Origin: Flavobacterium soli DSM 19725
Lineage (GTDB): Bacteria; Bacteroidota; Bacteroidia; Flavobacteriales; Flavobacteriaceae
Direction: 5' to 3'
Assembly: GCF_000422705.1 (NCBI RefSeq)
Contig: NZ_AUGO01000014.1
Span: 51,337 to 115,336 of the forward strand
Length of the DNA: 64,000 bases
In this document: positions 10,601 to 20,929 of the stretch, one piece after another
How the letters are laid out: each line of letters opens with the position of its first letter
Numbering within the stretch: the first letter of the stretch is position 1
Program-made: the position numbers and the translations under genes
The notes under the pieces: model-generated
The model's input: the letters and a program-made list of their open reading frames with translations, nothing else
Database searches by the model: none
What the model was told of the DNA's origin: nothing

Positions 10601-11311
10601 GATTTTCAATCGGTTTCTGTTCCAAACTTGCCAGACTGTGTTACTTTACAAACAATAGGATCTGGAAATAGCTGGGATACCACTTGGGGGGATTCTGCTT
10701 ATGGTTTCGAAGGATATGTGTTGCGATACAATAACAGTTCCGTTGATGCGAATGCTTGGTTTTTCACGCAAGGTATTCAGTTGACAGGTGGTTCAGAATA
10801 TACTATTTCCTATAAATATGGAAATAACAGTAACGATAATTATGCAGAAAGTTTGCATGTTCTTTATGGATCAGAGCCTGTTGCAAATGCAATGACAGAA
10901 GAAATAGCAGATCATCCAACAATTGATAACGGAATGGCGATGATGAACGAAGTAACTTTCACGCCAGAAACATCAGGAATTTATTATTTCGGATTTAATG
11001 CTTATTCAAGTCCGAATCAAGGCCAGTTGTTTTTGGATGATATCGAGGTTACTGCTACACTTTCTAATCCAGATTTTAGCTTCAATAGCCTAGTTGTTTA
11101 TCCAAATCCGGTGAAAGATATTTTGAATGTTTCGAATCAAGAAACAATTACCAACATAACAATCTTTAATATGTTGGGACAAAAGGTTTTGGAGTCTAAT
11201 CTTAATGAAACAAATCCAAAAATCGATATGTCATCACTTTCAAGCGGAAGTTATTTGGCTAAGATCACTTCTGGAAATTCAACCAAAACTATGAAAGTAA
11301 TAAAAGAATAA
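7601..11311 (+). CDS. T9SS-secreted multidomain protein: alternating FN3 and jelly-roll (choice-of-anchor J-like) modules
   Basis: A surface or secreted protein of about 1236 residues. The start at 7601 gives a signal peptide (MKKFTLLIVCLLAFASEIHA). After an N-terminal domain come four fibronectin-III-like repeats, each bracketed by Cys (ending FTTPC, FRTAC, FRTKC). They alternate with four ~150-residue jelly-roll units of the form ENF-T-(Y/F)GDLP-CW ... TGTHRLKFYAR ... FLDDIRWE. The last ~75 residues (VYPNPVKDILN ... GSYLAKITSG ... MKVIKE) are a type A sorting domain of the type IX secretion system. No catalytic motif is visible, so adhesion or glycan binding is the best guess. The gene ends with a strong terminator. 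Its link to the downstream polysaccharide locus is positional only. Confidence 0.88.
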   Translation: MKKFTLLIVCLLAFASEIHAQCINTLPNPSESIISNNSGDPQEISSCVYTGNFSTVSNINLDQSYIFSLTSSGEAVEKYITVTDINNNVIAHGLTPLTVENMSYESVRVHYSENAECETEEWCLNSYVTAILSCPFPTDILINNVTTTNATFSWIPGGTESSWQVLVLPMGDDAPTPETSGIVVEEDPEYSVDNLTAANQYQFYIRSNCESEFSPWRGPYNFNSGCVPVEILNENFDTLEYGDIPSCWNVQKVGASSDTFVGVNGGFSNSAPNTIQIANGSSASTVNILLISPQLSTVTTGTHRLKFYARGYGNVSVQVGTVNTMTADAVFTSKETINATANFTEYTVDFTDYEGTNNFIAFRHANTSTYNPIFLDDIRWELAPLCPDLDDIIVTEVTTSSATIGWEPGGSETQWDVVYSDTIEDPTLLTPVSPSPSENPEVTINGLQPNTTYKAWIRSSCGEEFGVGAWMNPVTFTTPCVATSLVNENFETTDFGDLPACWSAILGGSSVINSTVIVTTGNGTAGSKAVALSNSDEGDNPKIILVSPHLNTVTTGTHRLKFHAKSNSPATIEVGTVGSPAQGTTFTSLEDFEINHIYSEFVVDYTTYSGSDNYVAIRNTSGQYITVYVDNFRWEIAPLCDDVTAIQVQNVTATTAEVNWTSNDGETQWDLVYGTADVTDPTSLTPISPAPSVEAEASLSALTPDTAYKLWVRSACGGDQGNGAWIGPIDFRTACLPTGTFSEGFETTEYGDLPNCWSAVLAGPTIPQNAAVRTVNNDAAFGTNAVELHANNAQAADVVMLVSPYLNTLSNGTHRLKFYARSYNDNSTLQVGTLNGNSSQATFTVFQPLTLQNNGYNEYVIDFENYSGADTYIGFRNTTGNYNSIFLDNIRWEINPSCPDVSSLTIADITDNSATVSWTEAGDEPNWQVVHGLTTVTDPSTLTPSEEIDIPIFGIDGLEDNTFYNVWVRSVCGGPDGFGAWIGPVVFRTKCSETTVPYVQDFQSVSVPNLPDCVTLQTIGSGNSWDTTWGDSAYGFEGYVLRYNNSSVDANAWFFTQGIQLTGGSEYTISYKYGNNSNDNYAESLHVLYGSEPVANAMTEEIADHPTIDNGMAMMNEVTFTPETSGIYYFGFNAYSSPNQGQLFLDDIEVTATLSNPDFSFNSLVVYPNPVKDILNVSNQETITNITIFNMLGQKVLESNLNETNPKIDMSSLSSGSYLAKITSGNSTKTMKVIKE

Positions 11312-11332
11312 ATTTGAGTTAGTTACTTTTTT

Positions 11333-11369
11333 AAGCCTTCGGAATTTTTTTCTGAAGGCTTTTTTTTTT
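11333..11369 (+). terminator. Rho-independent terminator after the T9SS protein gene
   Basis: AAGCCTTC pairs with GAAGGCTT across a 13-base loop and is followed by a run of nine or more T. Confidence 0.9.
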
Positions 11370-11494
11370 GACTTTATTTAGAAAATCTAAATGTTTTTTA
11401 CTTTTAAAAACCTCCATATCATAATTATTTGACCGATTAGACATTATCTAAAAACTTGTAGGTTAAATATCGTTGCAAATTCTTCAATAAAATT

Positions 11495-11519
11495 AATAAA
11501 TGTAAATATTACATTTATT
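11495..11519. promoter_or_regulatory. Candidate AraR operator upstream of the glycosidase cluster
   Basis: A perfect palindrome of two 11-base arms (AATAAATGTAA and TTACATTTATT) with a 3-base ATA spacer, about 120-145 bp before the GH127 start. The right arm recurs exactly in the araR/araB promoter at 26186-26196. The shared sequence and the Nudix-type regulator in the locus suggest this is an AraR site; that assignment is inference. Confidence 0.65.
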
Positions 11520-11551
11520 TATAATCAATAAAAATGTTATTTAATTGATAA

Positions 11552-11578
11552 TTGTTTATTTATTGATTTCATATTTTG
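11552..11578 (+). promoter_or_regulatory. Candidate promoter of the glycosidase cluster
   Basis: TTG at 11552-11554 and TATTTTG at 11572-11578, spaced by 17 bases. This approximates the Flavobacterium TTG-N17-23-TAnnTTTG promoter, with one base missing in the -7 box. It lies between the operator palindrome and the half-site at 11590, about 60 bp before the ATG. Confidence 0.4.
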
Positions 11579-11589
11579 CTTTATATTAA

Positions 11590-11600
11590 AATAAATGTAA
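11590..11600 (+). promoter_or_regulatory. Second copy of the operator half-site
   Basis: An exact copy of the 11-base arm AATAAATGTAA, 95 bases after the first. The partner half is not conserved (TGTAAAACCAA). It sits just after the candidate -7 box, where a bound repressor would block initiation. Confidence 0.45.
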
Positions 11601-11638
11601 TATTGTAAAACCAACCCTAAGTACCAATTTTGCAAATT

Positions 11639-14044
11639 ATGTATCCTAAAGCTCCTTTTCATAAAAGTTTTTACTACAATAAAATTGCTTTTTTATGGCT
11701 GTTTTTAGGCTTTAATGTAGTGGCTCAGAATGAGGCTTTGGAATATTTTGATTTAAAAGAAGTGAGATTGCTGGAAAGCCCTTTTAGCAGGGCCATGGAA
11801 AAGGATAGGGAATATCTGCTTGAAATGGATGCCGACAGGCTTTTGGCACCTTACTTAAAAGAAGCAGGTCTTGTTTCCAAGAAAGAGAATTATCCCAACT
11901 GGGAAAGTACAGGATTGGATGGTCATATTGGAGGTCACTATCTTTCAGCATTATCGCTACTGTATGCTTCAACTGGAGAGGATGCTATTTTAGCCAAGGT
12001 GAATTATTTTGTAGACGAATTGGAACGCTGTAAAAAGGTAAATGGTAACGGTTATCTTTCCGGTATTCCAAATGGAAAAAAGATATGGGAAGAAATAGCC
12101 AATGCCGATATTAAAGCCAGTTCTTTCGGATTGAATGATCGTTGGGTTCCGCTATACAACATTCACAAAACCTATTCATGCTTGCGTGATGCCTATCTTT
12201 ATGCAGGAAATGAAAAGGCAAAGCAAATGCTTTTATCGCTTACAGATTGGATGCTAAAAGAAGTTTCTGGGTTAAATGAAATCCAGATCCAAGACATGCT
12301 TCGAAGTGAACACGGCGGACTGAATGAGATTTTTGCAGATGTTTATGCCATGACGGGAAATAAAGAGTATCTAACACTTGCTCAAAAATTTTCCCACAAA
12401 GCAATATTAGATCCTTTGATTGCAGGACAGGATAATCTGAATGGAATGCATGCCAATACTCAGATTCCCAAAGTGATCGGGTTTAAACGAATTGCTGATC
12501 TTTCCCAAAACAAGCAATGGGATGATGCTTCCACTTTTTTTTGGAAAAATGTAACAGGAAAACGATCAGTGGTAATTGGAGGAAATAGCGTGAGCGAACA
12601 TTTTAACGCTACAGATGATTTTTCGGGCATGATCAAGAGTATAGAAGGTCCTGAAACCTGCAATACCTACAATATGCTCAAGCTTACCAAGCAACTCTAT
12701 GCAACATCTCCAACAACGGACTACATTGAATATTATGAAAAAGCTTTATACAACCATATTTTAACGACCCAGCATGCTGAAAAGGGTGGGTTCGTTTACT
12801 TCACGCCCATGAGACCAGGTCATTATCGTGTATATTCTCAACCGGAAACCAGTTTTTGGTGCTGTGTCGGTTCGGGTATGGAAAACCATGTCAAATATGG
12901 CGAAATGATTTATGCTCATCAAGGCGACAATTTATACGTAAACCTATTTATTCCATCAAAGCTCAATTGGAAATCCAAAAAAATAAAAGTTTTTCAGGAG
13001 AATAATTTTCCAGAAGAAGCTTCTACGAAGTTGACGATTGAGGTGGAAAAGAAAACTTTTTTTTCTCTGAAACTAAGGTCTCCGAAATGGACAGAAAAGC
13101 AAAAGGTAAAAATTCTCCTTAACGGTAAACAATACAAAACTAAAGAAGATAAATTCGGCTATTACACTATTTCAAGAAATTGGAAAAAAGGCGATCAGGT
13201 AGTGTTTCAATTGCCAATGCGACTCCAACAAGAACAGCTTCCAGATGGATCTGATTATTATGCTTTTACCTATGGCCCTGTGCTTTTGGCTTCTCGTTAT
13301 GGAAGTGAAAACCAAAAAGGTCTTTTTGCAGATGATAGTCGGGGTGGGCATATTGCTAACGGGCCACAGATTCCATTGGCAGAGATTCCGATACTTTTAG
13401 AAAGTTCAGCTTCCTTGTTGAGTCATATCAATCCAATCAAGGAACATCCGCTTTCCTTTCATTTGGATGGCATCTACCAAGAACAATTCTCAAAAGGATT
13501 TGATCTACTGCCTTTTTATAAGATTCAAGCCGAACGCTACATCATCTATTGGCCTAAAGCCGATGCTGAAAAGGTGGAAGCCCTGCAAAAACAAAGGGTC
13601 AAAAAAGAAAATCAAGAACTCAAGCTCGATGCTATAACAACGGACAAGATGGTGGCTGGCGAACAACAGTCAGAAGCAGATCATTTCATTCAAATGGAAA
13701 ATTCCAACACAGGTTACAGGGAAGACCTACATTTCAGGGATGCAAAAGGTTGGTTCAGTTATCAAATGAAAAATAAAACTGCCAATGCTCGATATCTATA
13801 TGTAGCCTATTTTGATGCCAATGCAAAGAGTGTAATGAATATCAGTATTAATGGAAGGCTCCTCATCACAAAAGAAATGAAGGGAACATCAGGTGCTTCT
13901 GTGCAGTACTTGCAACTACCCCTTTCGGAGGTTGATTATACAAAGGAAACCATCACAGTTAAATTTTCTGGACAAGATAATGTGCCTACTTCAAAAATAG
14001 TTGAGGTTAGGCTATTGGACACTGTCTATAATTTGAATGAATAA
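11639..14044 (+). CDS. GH127 family beta-L-arabinofuranosidase-type glycoside hydrolase
   Basis: A secreted or periplasmic glycosidase of 801 residues from the ATG at 11639 (a TTG at 11630 is also in frame); the signal peptide ends NVVAQ. The GH127 (former DUF1680) signature is complete. E339-T-C341 and W407-C408-C409-VGSG match the Glu and Cys zinc ligands of the Bifidobacterium beta-L-arabinofuranosidase HypBA1, in which a Cys in the CC pair is the nucleophile. The helical-barrel domain (to ~residue 540) is followed by a DUF4986-like LPDGSDYYAFTYGPVLLA segment and a C-terminal beta domain. The expected reaction is removal of terminal L-arabinofuranose. It is first in the run, after the palindrome and candidate promoter. 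Some GH127 proteins act on other sugars. Confidence 0.9.
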   Translation: MYPKAPFHKSFYYNKIAFLWLFLGFNVVAQNEALEYFDLKEVRLLESPFSRAMEKDREYLLEMDADRLLAPYLKEAGLVSKKENYPNWESTGLDGHIGGHYLSALSLLYASTGEDAILAKVNYFVDELERCKKVNGNGYLSGIPNGKKIWEEIANADIKASSFGLNDRWVPLYNIHKTYSCLRDAYLYAGNEKAKQMLLSLTDWMLKEVSGLNEIQIQDMLRSEHGGLNEIFADVYAMTGNKEYLTLAQKFSHKAILDPLIAGQDNLNGMHANTQIPKVIGFKRIADLSQNKQWDDASTFFWKNVTGKRSVVIGGNSVSEHFNATDDFSGMIKSIEGPETCNTYNMLKLTKQLYATSPTTDYIEYYEKALYNHILTTQHAEKGGFVYFTPMRPGHYRVYSQPETSFWCCVGSGMENHVKYGEMIYAHQGDNLYVNLFIPSKLNWKSKKIKVFQENNFPEEASTKLTIEVEKKTFFSLKLRSPKWTEKQKVKILLNGKQYKTKEDKFGYYTISRNWKKGDQVVFQLPMRLQQEQLPDGSDYYAFTYGPVLLASRYGSENQKGLFADDSRGGHIANGPQIPLAEIPILLESSASLLSHINPIKEHPLSFHLDGIYQEQFSKGFDLLPFYKIQAERYIIYWPKADAEKVEALQKQRVKKENQELKLDAITTDKMVAGEQQSEADHFIQMENSNTGYREDLHFRDAKGWFSYQMKNKTANARYLYVAYFDANAKSVMNISINGRLLITKEMKGTSGASVQYLQLPLSEVDYTKETITVKFSGQDNVPTSKIVEVRLLDTVYNLNE

Positions 14045-14091
14045 AAATTAACATTAAAAAAATACATATAAACACTTTAAAAAATAAGATA

Positions 14092-15807
14092 ATGAAACAA
14101 AACCTATTCAATTTAGGATTTTTTGGAAATAAAACTACAGTACTTGCTACTACAGTTTTGCTTTCGGTTAGTGGTCTATCTGCACAAACTTTTTCAAATT
14201 TTAGTTACCGAGGTAATGATGCGATTTATACCAAAAACCCTTTGAAAGCGGATGAATTTTATTCTCCAATTCTCCAAGGATGTTACCCAGATCCAAGTAT
14301 TACAAAAAAAGGGAATGATTATTATTTGGTAAATTCTTCGTTTGCAATGTTTCCAGGAGTGCCAATTTTTCATTCTAACGATTTGGTGAATTGGAAACAA
14401 ATCGGACACGTTTTGGACCGTCCTTCACAATTAAAAGTTGAAAGTGCAGGAATTTCGGCAGGAATTTATGCTCCAGACATTAAATACAATAAAAACAACG
14501 ATACGTTCTACATGATCACTACGCAATTCGCTGGTGGCATGGGAAACATGGTCGTGAAAACTAAAGATCCAATGAAAGGATGGAGCGATCCAATCAAACT
14601 TCAATTTGACGGAATTGATCCTTCGCTTTTCTTTGACGATAACGGAAAAGCGTATGTAGTGCATAACGACGCTCCGGATAAAGGAAAAGAATTGTACAGT
14701 GGACATCGTGTCATCAAAATTTGGGATTATGATGTTGAAAATGATAAAGTAATTCCGGGTTCAGACAAAATTATTGTGGATGGAGGAATCGATATCACCC
14801 AAAAACCAATTTGGATTGAAGGACCACATATTTATAAAAAAGATGGTCGTTACTATTTGATGTGTGCCGAAGGTGGAACTGGAGATTGGCACAGCGAAGT
14901 GATTTTGGTAAGTGACAGTCCAAAAGGACCTTTCAAACCAGCTCCAAACAATCCGATTTTAACCCAAAGATATTTCGTAAAGGACAGAAAAGACAAGGTA
15001 GATTGGGCTGGTCATGCTGATTTGGTTGAAGGACCAAACGGAAAATACTATGGTGTGTTTTTGGCAGTTCGACCAAACGACAAGCTTCGTGTAAACACAG
15101 GCCGTGAAACTTTTATTTTGCCAATTGATTGGAGTGGAGAATTTCCGATTTTCGAAAACGGATTAATTCCGTTGCAACCAAAATTGAAAATGCCAGCTGG
15201 TGTTCAAAATCAAACGGGTCAGAATGGTTTTTTACCTAACGGAAATTTCACTTTTACAGAAAATTTCAAAAACGAAAAGTTAGACATGAGATGGATTGGT
15301 CTTAGAGGGCCACGAGAAAACTTTATTTCAATTGCAAAAGAAGGATTGAAAGTGAAGCCTTTTTCGTCTAATATCAAGGCGATGGCACCAACATCAACCC
15401 TTTTTTACAGACAGCAACACGCTACATTCGAAGCGACTACAACCTTGCAATACAAACCAAAATCAGAAAAAGATTTAGCAGGAATTGTTTGCTATCAGAA
15501 TGAGAAATTCCATTATGTTTTAGGGTTAACCAAAAAAGCAAACGATTTTTATATTGTATTGGAAAGAACGGAAGGTGAAACTTCAAAAGTTATCGCAAGT
15601 GAAAAAATCAGCCTAGGAAAAGACGTCCAGTTCAAAGTGGAAGCCAAAGGTGATGCCTATTCTTTCAGCTATTCGCTTGATGGAAAAAGTTTTAAAAACC
15701 TTGGCGGAACAGTTTCTGGAGCTATCCTTTCTACCGATGTTGCAAAAGGCTTTACAGGAAGCATGATTGGTTTGTACAGCACTTCTGGAAATGATATCCA
15801 GCCATAA
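14092..15807 (+). CDS. GH43 beta-xylosidase / alpha-L-arabinofuranosidase with C-terminal beta-sandwich
   Basis: A five-bladed beta-propeller glycosidase, 571 residues, with signal peptide ending GLSAQ. The GH43 triad is present: catalytic-base Asp67 in GCYPDPSI, Asp176 in GIDPSLFFDDNG and the acid Glu243 in WIEGPHIY. The FAMFPGVPIFHSNDLVNWKQ blade resembles beta-xylosidase-type GH43 enzymes. From about residue 385 a concanavalin-like beta-sandwich (NFKNEKLDMRWIGLR...) follows, as in two-domain GH43 xylosidases. It would release xylose or arabinose from arabinoxylan oligosaccharides. It is 47 bp after GH127 and probably cotranscribed. Exact specificity cannot be assigned from the triad. Confidence 0.92.
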   Translation: MKQNLFNLGFFGNKTTVLATTVLLSVSGLSAQTFSNFSYRGNDAIYTKNPLKADEFYSPILQGCYPDPSITKKGNDYYLVNSSFAMFPGVPIFHSNDLVNWKQIGHVLDRPSQLKVESAGISAGIYAPDIKYNKNNDTFYMITTQFAGGMGNMVVKTKDPMKGWSDPIKLQFDGIDPSLFFDDNGKAYVVHNDAPDKGKELYSGHRVIKIWDYDVENDKVIPGSDKIIVDGGIDITQKPIWIEGPHIYKKDGRYYLMCAEGGTGDWHSEVILVSDSPKGPFKPAPNNPILTQRYFVKDRKDKVDWAGHADLVEGPNGKYYGVFLAVRPNDKLRVNTGRETFILPIDWSGEFPIFENGLIPLQPKLKMPAGVQNQTGQNGFLPNGNFTFTENFKNEKLDMRWIGLRGPRENFISIAKEGLKVKPFSSNIKAMAPTSTLFYRQQHATFEATTTLQYKPKSEKDLAGIVCYQNEKFHYVLGLTKKANDFYIVLERTEGETSKVIASEKISLGKDVQFKVEAKGDAYSFSYSLDGKSFKNLGGTVSGAILSTDVAKGFTGSMIGLYSTSGNDIQP

Positions 15808-15861
15808 TTTAGAATCTATCTGGTTTTGACTTTCGTCTTAAATCAGACAAAAAGAAATAAA

Positions 15862-17481
15862 ATGATAAGAAAAATTGGTTTTCTGTATACTGTAGTAGTT
15901 TTTTTCAACTGCGGAAATACTAGTCAGTTGAAGGCTCAATCTGTGTCAAATGAAACTACAGCTTACACCAATCCTGTGATTTGGGCAGATCTTCCAGATT
16001 TGTCCATAACGCGATCGGGAAGCGATTTCTATCTCATCAGTACCACCATGCATTTGATGCCTGGAGCACCTGTCATGAAGTCGAAAGATTTGGTGCATTG
16101 GGAGACTGTGAGTTATGTTTTTGACCGTTTGACCGATAATTCAAAATATGATTTGCTCGACGGAACGGTTTACGGTCGTGGCCAATGGGCTTCGTCTATC
16201 CGACATCATGACGGAAAATATTACGTATTGTTTTCGCCAAATGATGAACCTTTCAAATCCTATATTTTTTCAACCGATGATCCTTCTGGAAAATGGAAAT
16301 TGGTTTCAAGAACCGATCATTTTCATGATGCCTCGCTTTTTTTTGACGACGATGGAAGGGTGTATGTTTTCTATGAATCAGGTATGATTAGAGAACTAAA
16401 AAGCGATTTGTCAGGACCAAAAGAAGGTGGAATTGCCATGAAGTTATTCGAACGAGATGCCGAAGAAACGGGTTTGCTGGAAGGAAGTCAAGTTGTAAAA
16501 CACAACGGAAAATACTATTTATTGATGATTTCGTGGCCAAAAAACGGCAGACGAAGACAATTGTGTTACAGGGCCGACAACATAACCGGACCTTATGAAA
16601 AGAAAGTAATTCTGGACGACAATTTTGCTGGTTTTTCAAACGTTGCCCAAGGTTGCATTATCGATGATGAAAACGGAAATTGGTACGGATTGGTCTTTCA
16701 AGATAGAGGAGGAGTGGGTCGTGTTCCAACCCTGATGCCTTGTCGCTGGGTTGACGGTTGGCCCATGCTTGGCGATGAAAAGGGTCGTGTTCCAGCCGAA
16801 GGCAAAATTCCGCTTAAAGCGTATGACAACCAAAACGGAATTATCTCAAGTGATGATTTTTCAAGCGAAAAATTAAATATTAATTGGCAATGGAATCATA
16901 ATCCCGTGAATAAAGCTTGGTCGTTAAAGGACCGACAAGGGTATCTGAGATTAAAAACCAGTCGGGTTGTGGATAATATTTATTTGGCTCCAAACACCAT
17001 TACGCAAAGAATGTATGGTCCAAAATGTTCAGGAACCGTAAGTTTGGATGTTTCGGAAATGAAAGATGGCGATGTTGCTGGTTTTAGTGCTTTTAATGGC
17101 GATTCGGGACTTCTTTCAGTCGTTGCAATTGGAGATGAAAAATACATCACGATGTCCACAAATGTTGTTCAATTACAGGAAAAGACAAAAGCTGTTTTGT
17201 CGGTTGAGGTAAATGAAATGGCTCGAATTCCTTTAAAAGATGATAAGGTTTTCTTTAGAATTGATGCTGATTTTAATCTGAAGAAAGACACAGCCCAATT
17301 TTATTACAGCACCGATAACAAAAATTGGAAACCAATCGGACAAGAGTTCAAGATGATTTTTGATTACAGAAGATTTTTTATGGGAACCAAGTTCGCCATT
17401 TTCAATTATGCTACAAAAAATATTGGAGGTTTTGTAGATGTAGATTTTTTCGAAATTAACGACACTTCAAAAATCAAATAA
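15862..17481 (+). CDS. GH43 glycoside hydrolase (second copy), probable lipoprotein
   Basis: 539 residues from the ATG at 15862; an upstream TTG at 15826 would add 12 residues ahead of the signal. The N-terminus MIRKIGFLYTVVVFFNCGN has a lipobox-like FFNC, so a lipoprotein is possible, although a later LKAQ site could be cut instead. GH43 triad residues are seen in WADLPDLS, FHDASLFFDDDG and LEGSQVV. A C-terminal beta-sandwich begins near SDDFSSEKLNINWQWN. The blade STTMHLMPGAPVMKSKDLVHWE is close to the neighbouring xylosidase-like GH43, so the two may share ancestry and differ in linkage preference. The stop codon directly abuts the next ATG. Confidence 0.9.
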   Translation: MIRKIGFLYTVVVFFNCGNTSQLKAQSVSNETTAYTNPVIWADLPDLSITRSGSDFYLISTTMHLMPGAPVMKSKDLVHWETVSYVFDRLTDNSKYDLLDGTVYGRGQWASSIRHHDGKYYVLFSPNDEPFKSYIFSTDDPSGKWKLVSRTDHFHDASLFFDDDGRVYVFYESGMIRELKSDLSGPKEGGIAMKLFERDAEETGLLEGSQVVKHNGKYYLLMISWPKNGRRRQLCYRADNITGPYEKKVILDDNFAGFSNVAQGCIIDDENGNWYGLVFQDRGGVGRVPTLMPCRWVDGWPMLGDEKGRVPAEGKIPLKAYDNQNGIISSDDFSSEKLNINWQWNHNPVNKAWSLKDRQGYLRLKTSRVVDNIYLAPNTITQRMYGPKCSGTVSLDVSEMKDGDVAGFSAFNGDSGLLSVVAIGDEKYITMSTNVVQLQEKTKAVLSVEVNEMARIPLKDDKVFFRIDADFNLKKDTAQFYYSTDNKNWKPIGQEFKMIFDYRRFFMGTKFAIFNYATKNIGGFVDVDFFEINDTSKIK

Positions 17482-18357
<876 letters not shown>

Positions 18358-18359
18358 TT

Positions 18360-20918
18360 ATGATTTTAAATATTCATCAAATTAATTTTTTTCTTTTACT
18401 GTGTACTTTTTTCAGCGGAATTGCATTTGCACAACAAACATCTGGAATCACAGAAAATATCATTTCAAATGAGAATGGTTTTCCAATAGTTTCAGTTGAT
18501 GGAAAAGCTACTGCTATTTTTTATGACGCTTCAGAAGATGTAGCTGTAATTCGGGCTGTAAAAGATTTGCAGTCGGATATTCAAAAAGTCACAGGAAAAC
18601 TACCGAATCTTTCAACATTAGAAACTTCTGGCGATTTTGAAATCATCATCGGAACTTTGGGAGACAACAAAATAATTGACCAATTAGTTGCATCAAAAAA
18701 AATAGATACTAAGGATTTAAAAGGAAAATGGGAAAGTTTTGTAATCACAACTTTAGAAAATAGAAAGTCCAAAAAACAGCTCATCATTGCAGGAAGCGAC
18801 AGACGTGGAACGATTTATGGAATCTATGAACTGTCCAAACAATTAGGGGTTTCTCCTTGGCATTATTGGAGCGATGTTCCCGTCCAAAAACGCTCTTCGG
18901 CTTATGTAATTCCGGGATATTTTGCTTCGGGTGAACCAAAAGTAAAATACCGTGGGATTTTTATTAATGATGAAGAACCGGCTTTTGGAACTTGGACACG
19001 AACCAAATTTGGAGGCATCAACAGCAAAATGTATTCGCACATGTTCGAACTTTTGCTTCGTCTTCGTGCGAATTATTTTTGGCCTGCCATGTGGGGAAAA
19101 GCCTTCAATGAAGATGATCCTATGAATCCAAAAGTTGCAGATGAATACGTAATTGTGATGGGAACTTCACACCATGAACCGATGATGAGAGCCCAAAAGG
19201 AATGGGGAAATCACAGAACGGAATACGGAAACGGAGAATGGAATTACCACACCAATAAAGAAGGTCTTCTAAAATTTTGGGAAGATGGCTTTAGCCGAAA
19301 TAAAAGCTATGACAATCTAGTTACGATGGGAATGCGAGGCGATGGTGACGAACCCATGAGCGATTTGGGAAGTGCCGAAGCCAATTTCAAATTGTTGGAA
19401 CAAATCATGCGTGACCAAAGGAAAATCATTGAAAAAGTAACCAAAAAACCGGCGAAAGAAACACCTCAACTTTGGGCTTTGTACAGCGAAGTTCTGGAAT
19501 ATTATGACCTTGGAATGAAAGTTCCTGAAGACATGACGATTCTGCTTTGTGACGACAACTGGGGAAATGTCCGAAGATTGCCAGATTTGAATGGAAAAAA
19601 GCATCCTGGAGGTTATGGAATGTACTACCATGTGGATCTTCACGGAGCTCCAAGAGCCTATCAATGACTGAATATGACACAAATTCCGCACATGTGGGAA
19701 CAATTGCAACTAACCTACGGTTATGGCGTTGACAAAATCTGGATTCTCAATGTAGGAGACTTAAAGCCAAATGAATATCCAATGGATTTTTTCCTGAACA
19801 TGGCGTGGAATCCCACTTCTTTTACACAGGATAATCTTGAAAATTATACAGTAAAATTTACTGAAGATGATTTTGGAAAGTTTAATGCCAAAGAAATTGC
19901 AGAAATCATCAATTTATATTGTAAATACAATGCAAGAGTTTCCGCAGAAATGATGAATCATAAAACTTACAATCTTCAAAGTGGCGAATTTCTGCAAGTG
20001 AGAGATTCGTATTTAGCTTTGGAAACAAGAGCTTTAAGGCAATTTATCAATTTGGATGAAGCTTACAAAGATACTTACAAACAGATTGTTTTGCATCCTG
20101 TTCGTGCAATGGCAAATCTGTACGATATGTATTATGCAGTAGCAATGAATCACAAATTGGCGGAAGAAAAAGATCTAAAAGCGAATTATTGGGCAGATTA
20201 TGCCGATGAATGTTTCGCCAGAGATGCAGATTACACAAAAGATTACAACCTCAACATTTCGGGCGGAAAATGGAATCACATGATGGACCAAACCCACATC
20301 GGCTATACATCTTGGGATGAACCGAAAGAAGGAAATATCAAGCCAATCATTTACAGAATCAAGCCCGAAGAAGCAAAAACGGGCGGTTATATTTTCGAAG
20401 AAAAGAATAGAGTAGTGGTGATGGAAGCCGAGCATTTTTTTGAAACTAAAGCTCCAGCAAAAACAAAATGGACGGTTATTCCAGATTTAGGAAGAACACT
20501 TTCGGGAATTGCTTTGATGCCTTACACCGAAAAAACAGACGGAGCTTTAATCAATTATCAATTAAAATTAAAAAATAATCCTTCGACCATAAAAGTGCAT
20601 TTCTTCTTCGATTCTACATTACCTTTCAAGAATGGCGGTCATAGTGTAAAAGTTTCTTTTGATGGAAAAAACCCAAAAACCATCGGGATCAATCAAGAAT
20701 TGACTTGGGCAAATAATTATACCAAAATGTATCCAACCTCTGCATCAAGATTGATTGAAAAAACAGAAACATTTACACTTCCAACAAATCAAAGCGGAGT
20801 TTATAATTTGATAATTGAACCCTTAGACCCGGGAATTGTCTTGTATAAAATTGTAATTGACAATGGAGGTTATGAAGAAACCTATCTAAAAATGTCTGAG
20901 AGTCCTAAAAACCGATAA
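18360..20918 (+). pseudogene. GH115 alpha-glucuronidase interrupted by an in-frame TGA
   Basis: Two same-frame pieces, 18360-19667 and 19668-20918, together form a full-length GH115 protein of about 852 codons. Signal peptide ends GIAFAQ. The first piece contains RAFxGTWTRTKFGGIN-like and LRLRANYFWPAMWGKAF segments and ends ...GMYYHVDLHGAPRAYQ. The second resumes after TGA with LN-MTQIPHMWEQLQLTYGYG, then IWILNVGDLKPNEYPMDFFL. Family members have Trp at the stop position, so TGG to TGA at 19665-19667 is the simplest explanation. The enzyme removes (4-O-methyl)glucuronic acid from xylan side chains. Both halves look undecayed, so this is a recent nonsense mutation, a base error, or read-through; the stop is followed by C, a leaky context. 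Translation could restart at the ATG at 19674, but that piece alone lacks the first half and a signal peptide. Confidence 0.88.
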
Positions 20919-20929
20919 AACCAAATCCT

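Noticed and set aside
19665..19667. TGA as selenocysteine codon
   Set aside because: Family alignment expects Trp here, no SECIS-like hairpin was seen right after it, and Sec at a non-redox position makes no sense.
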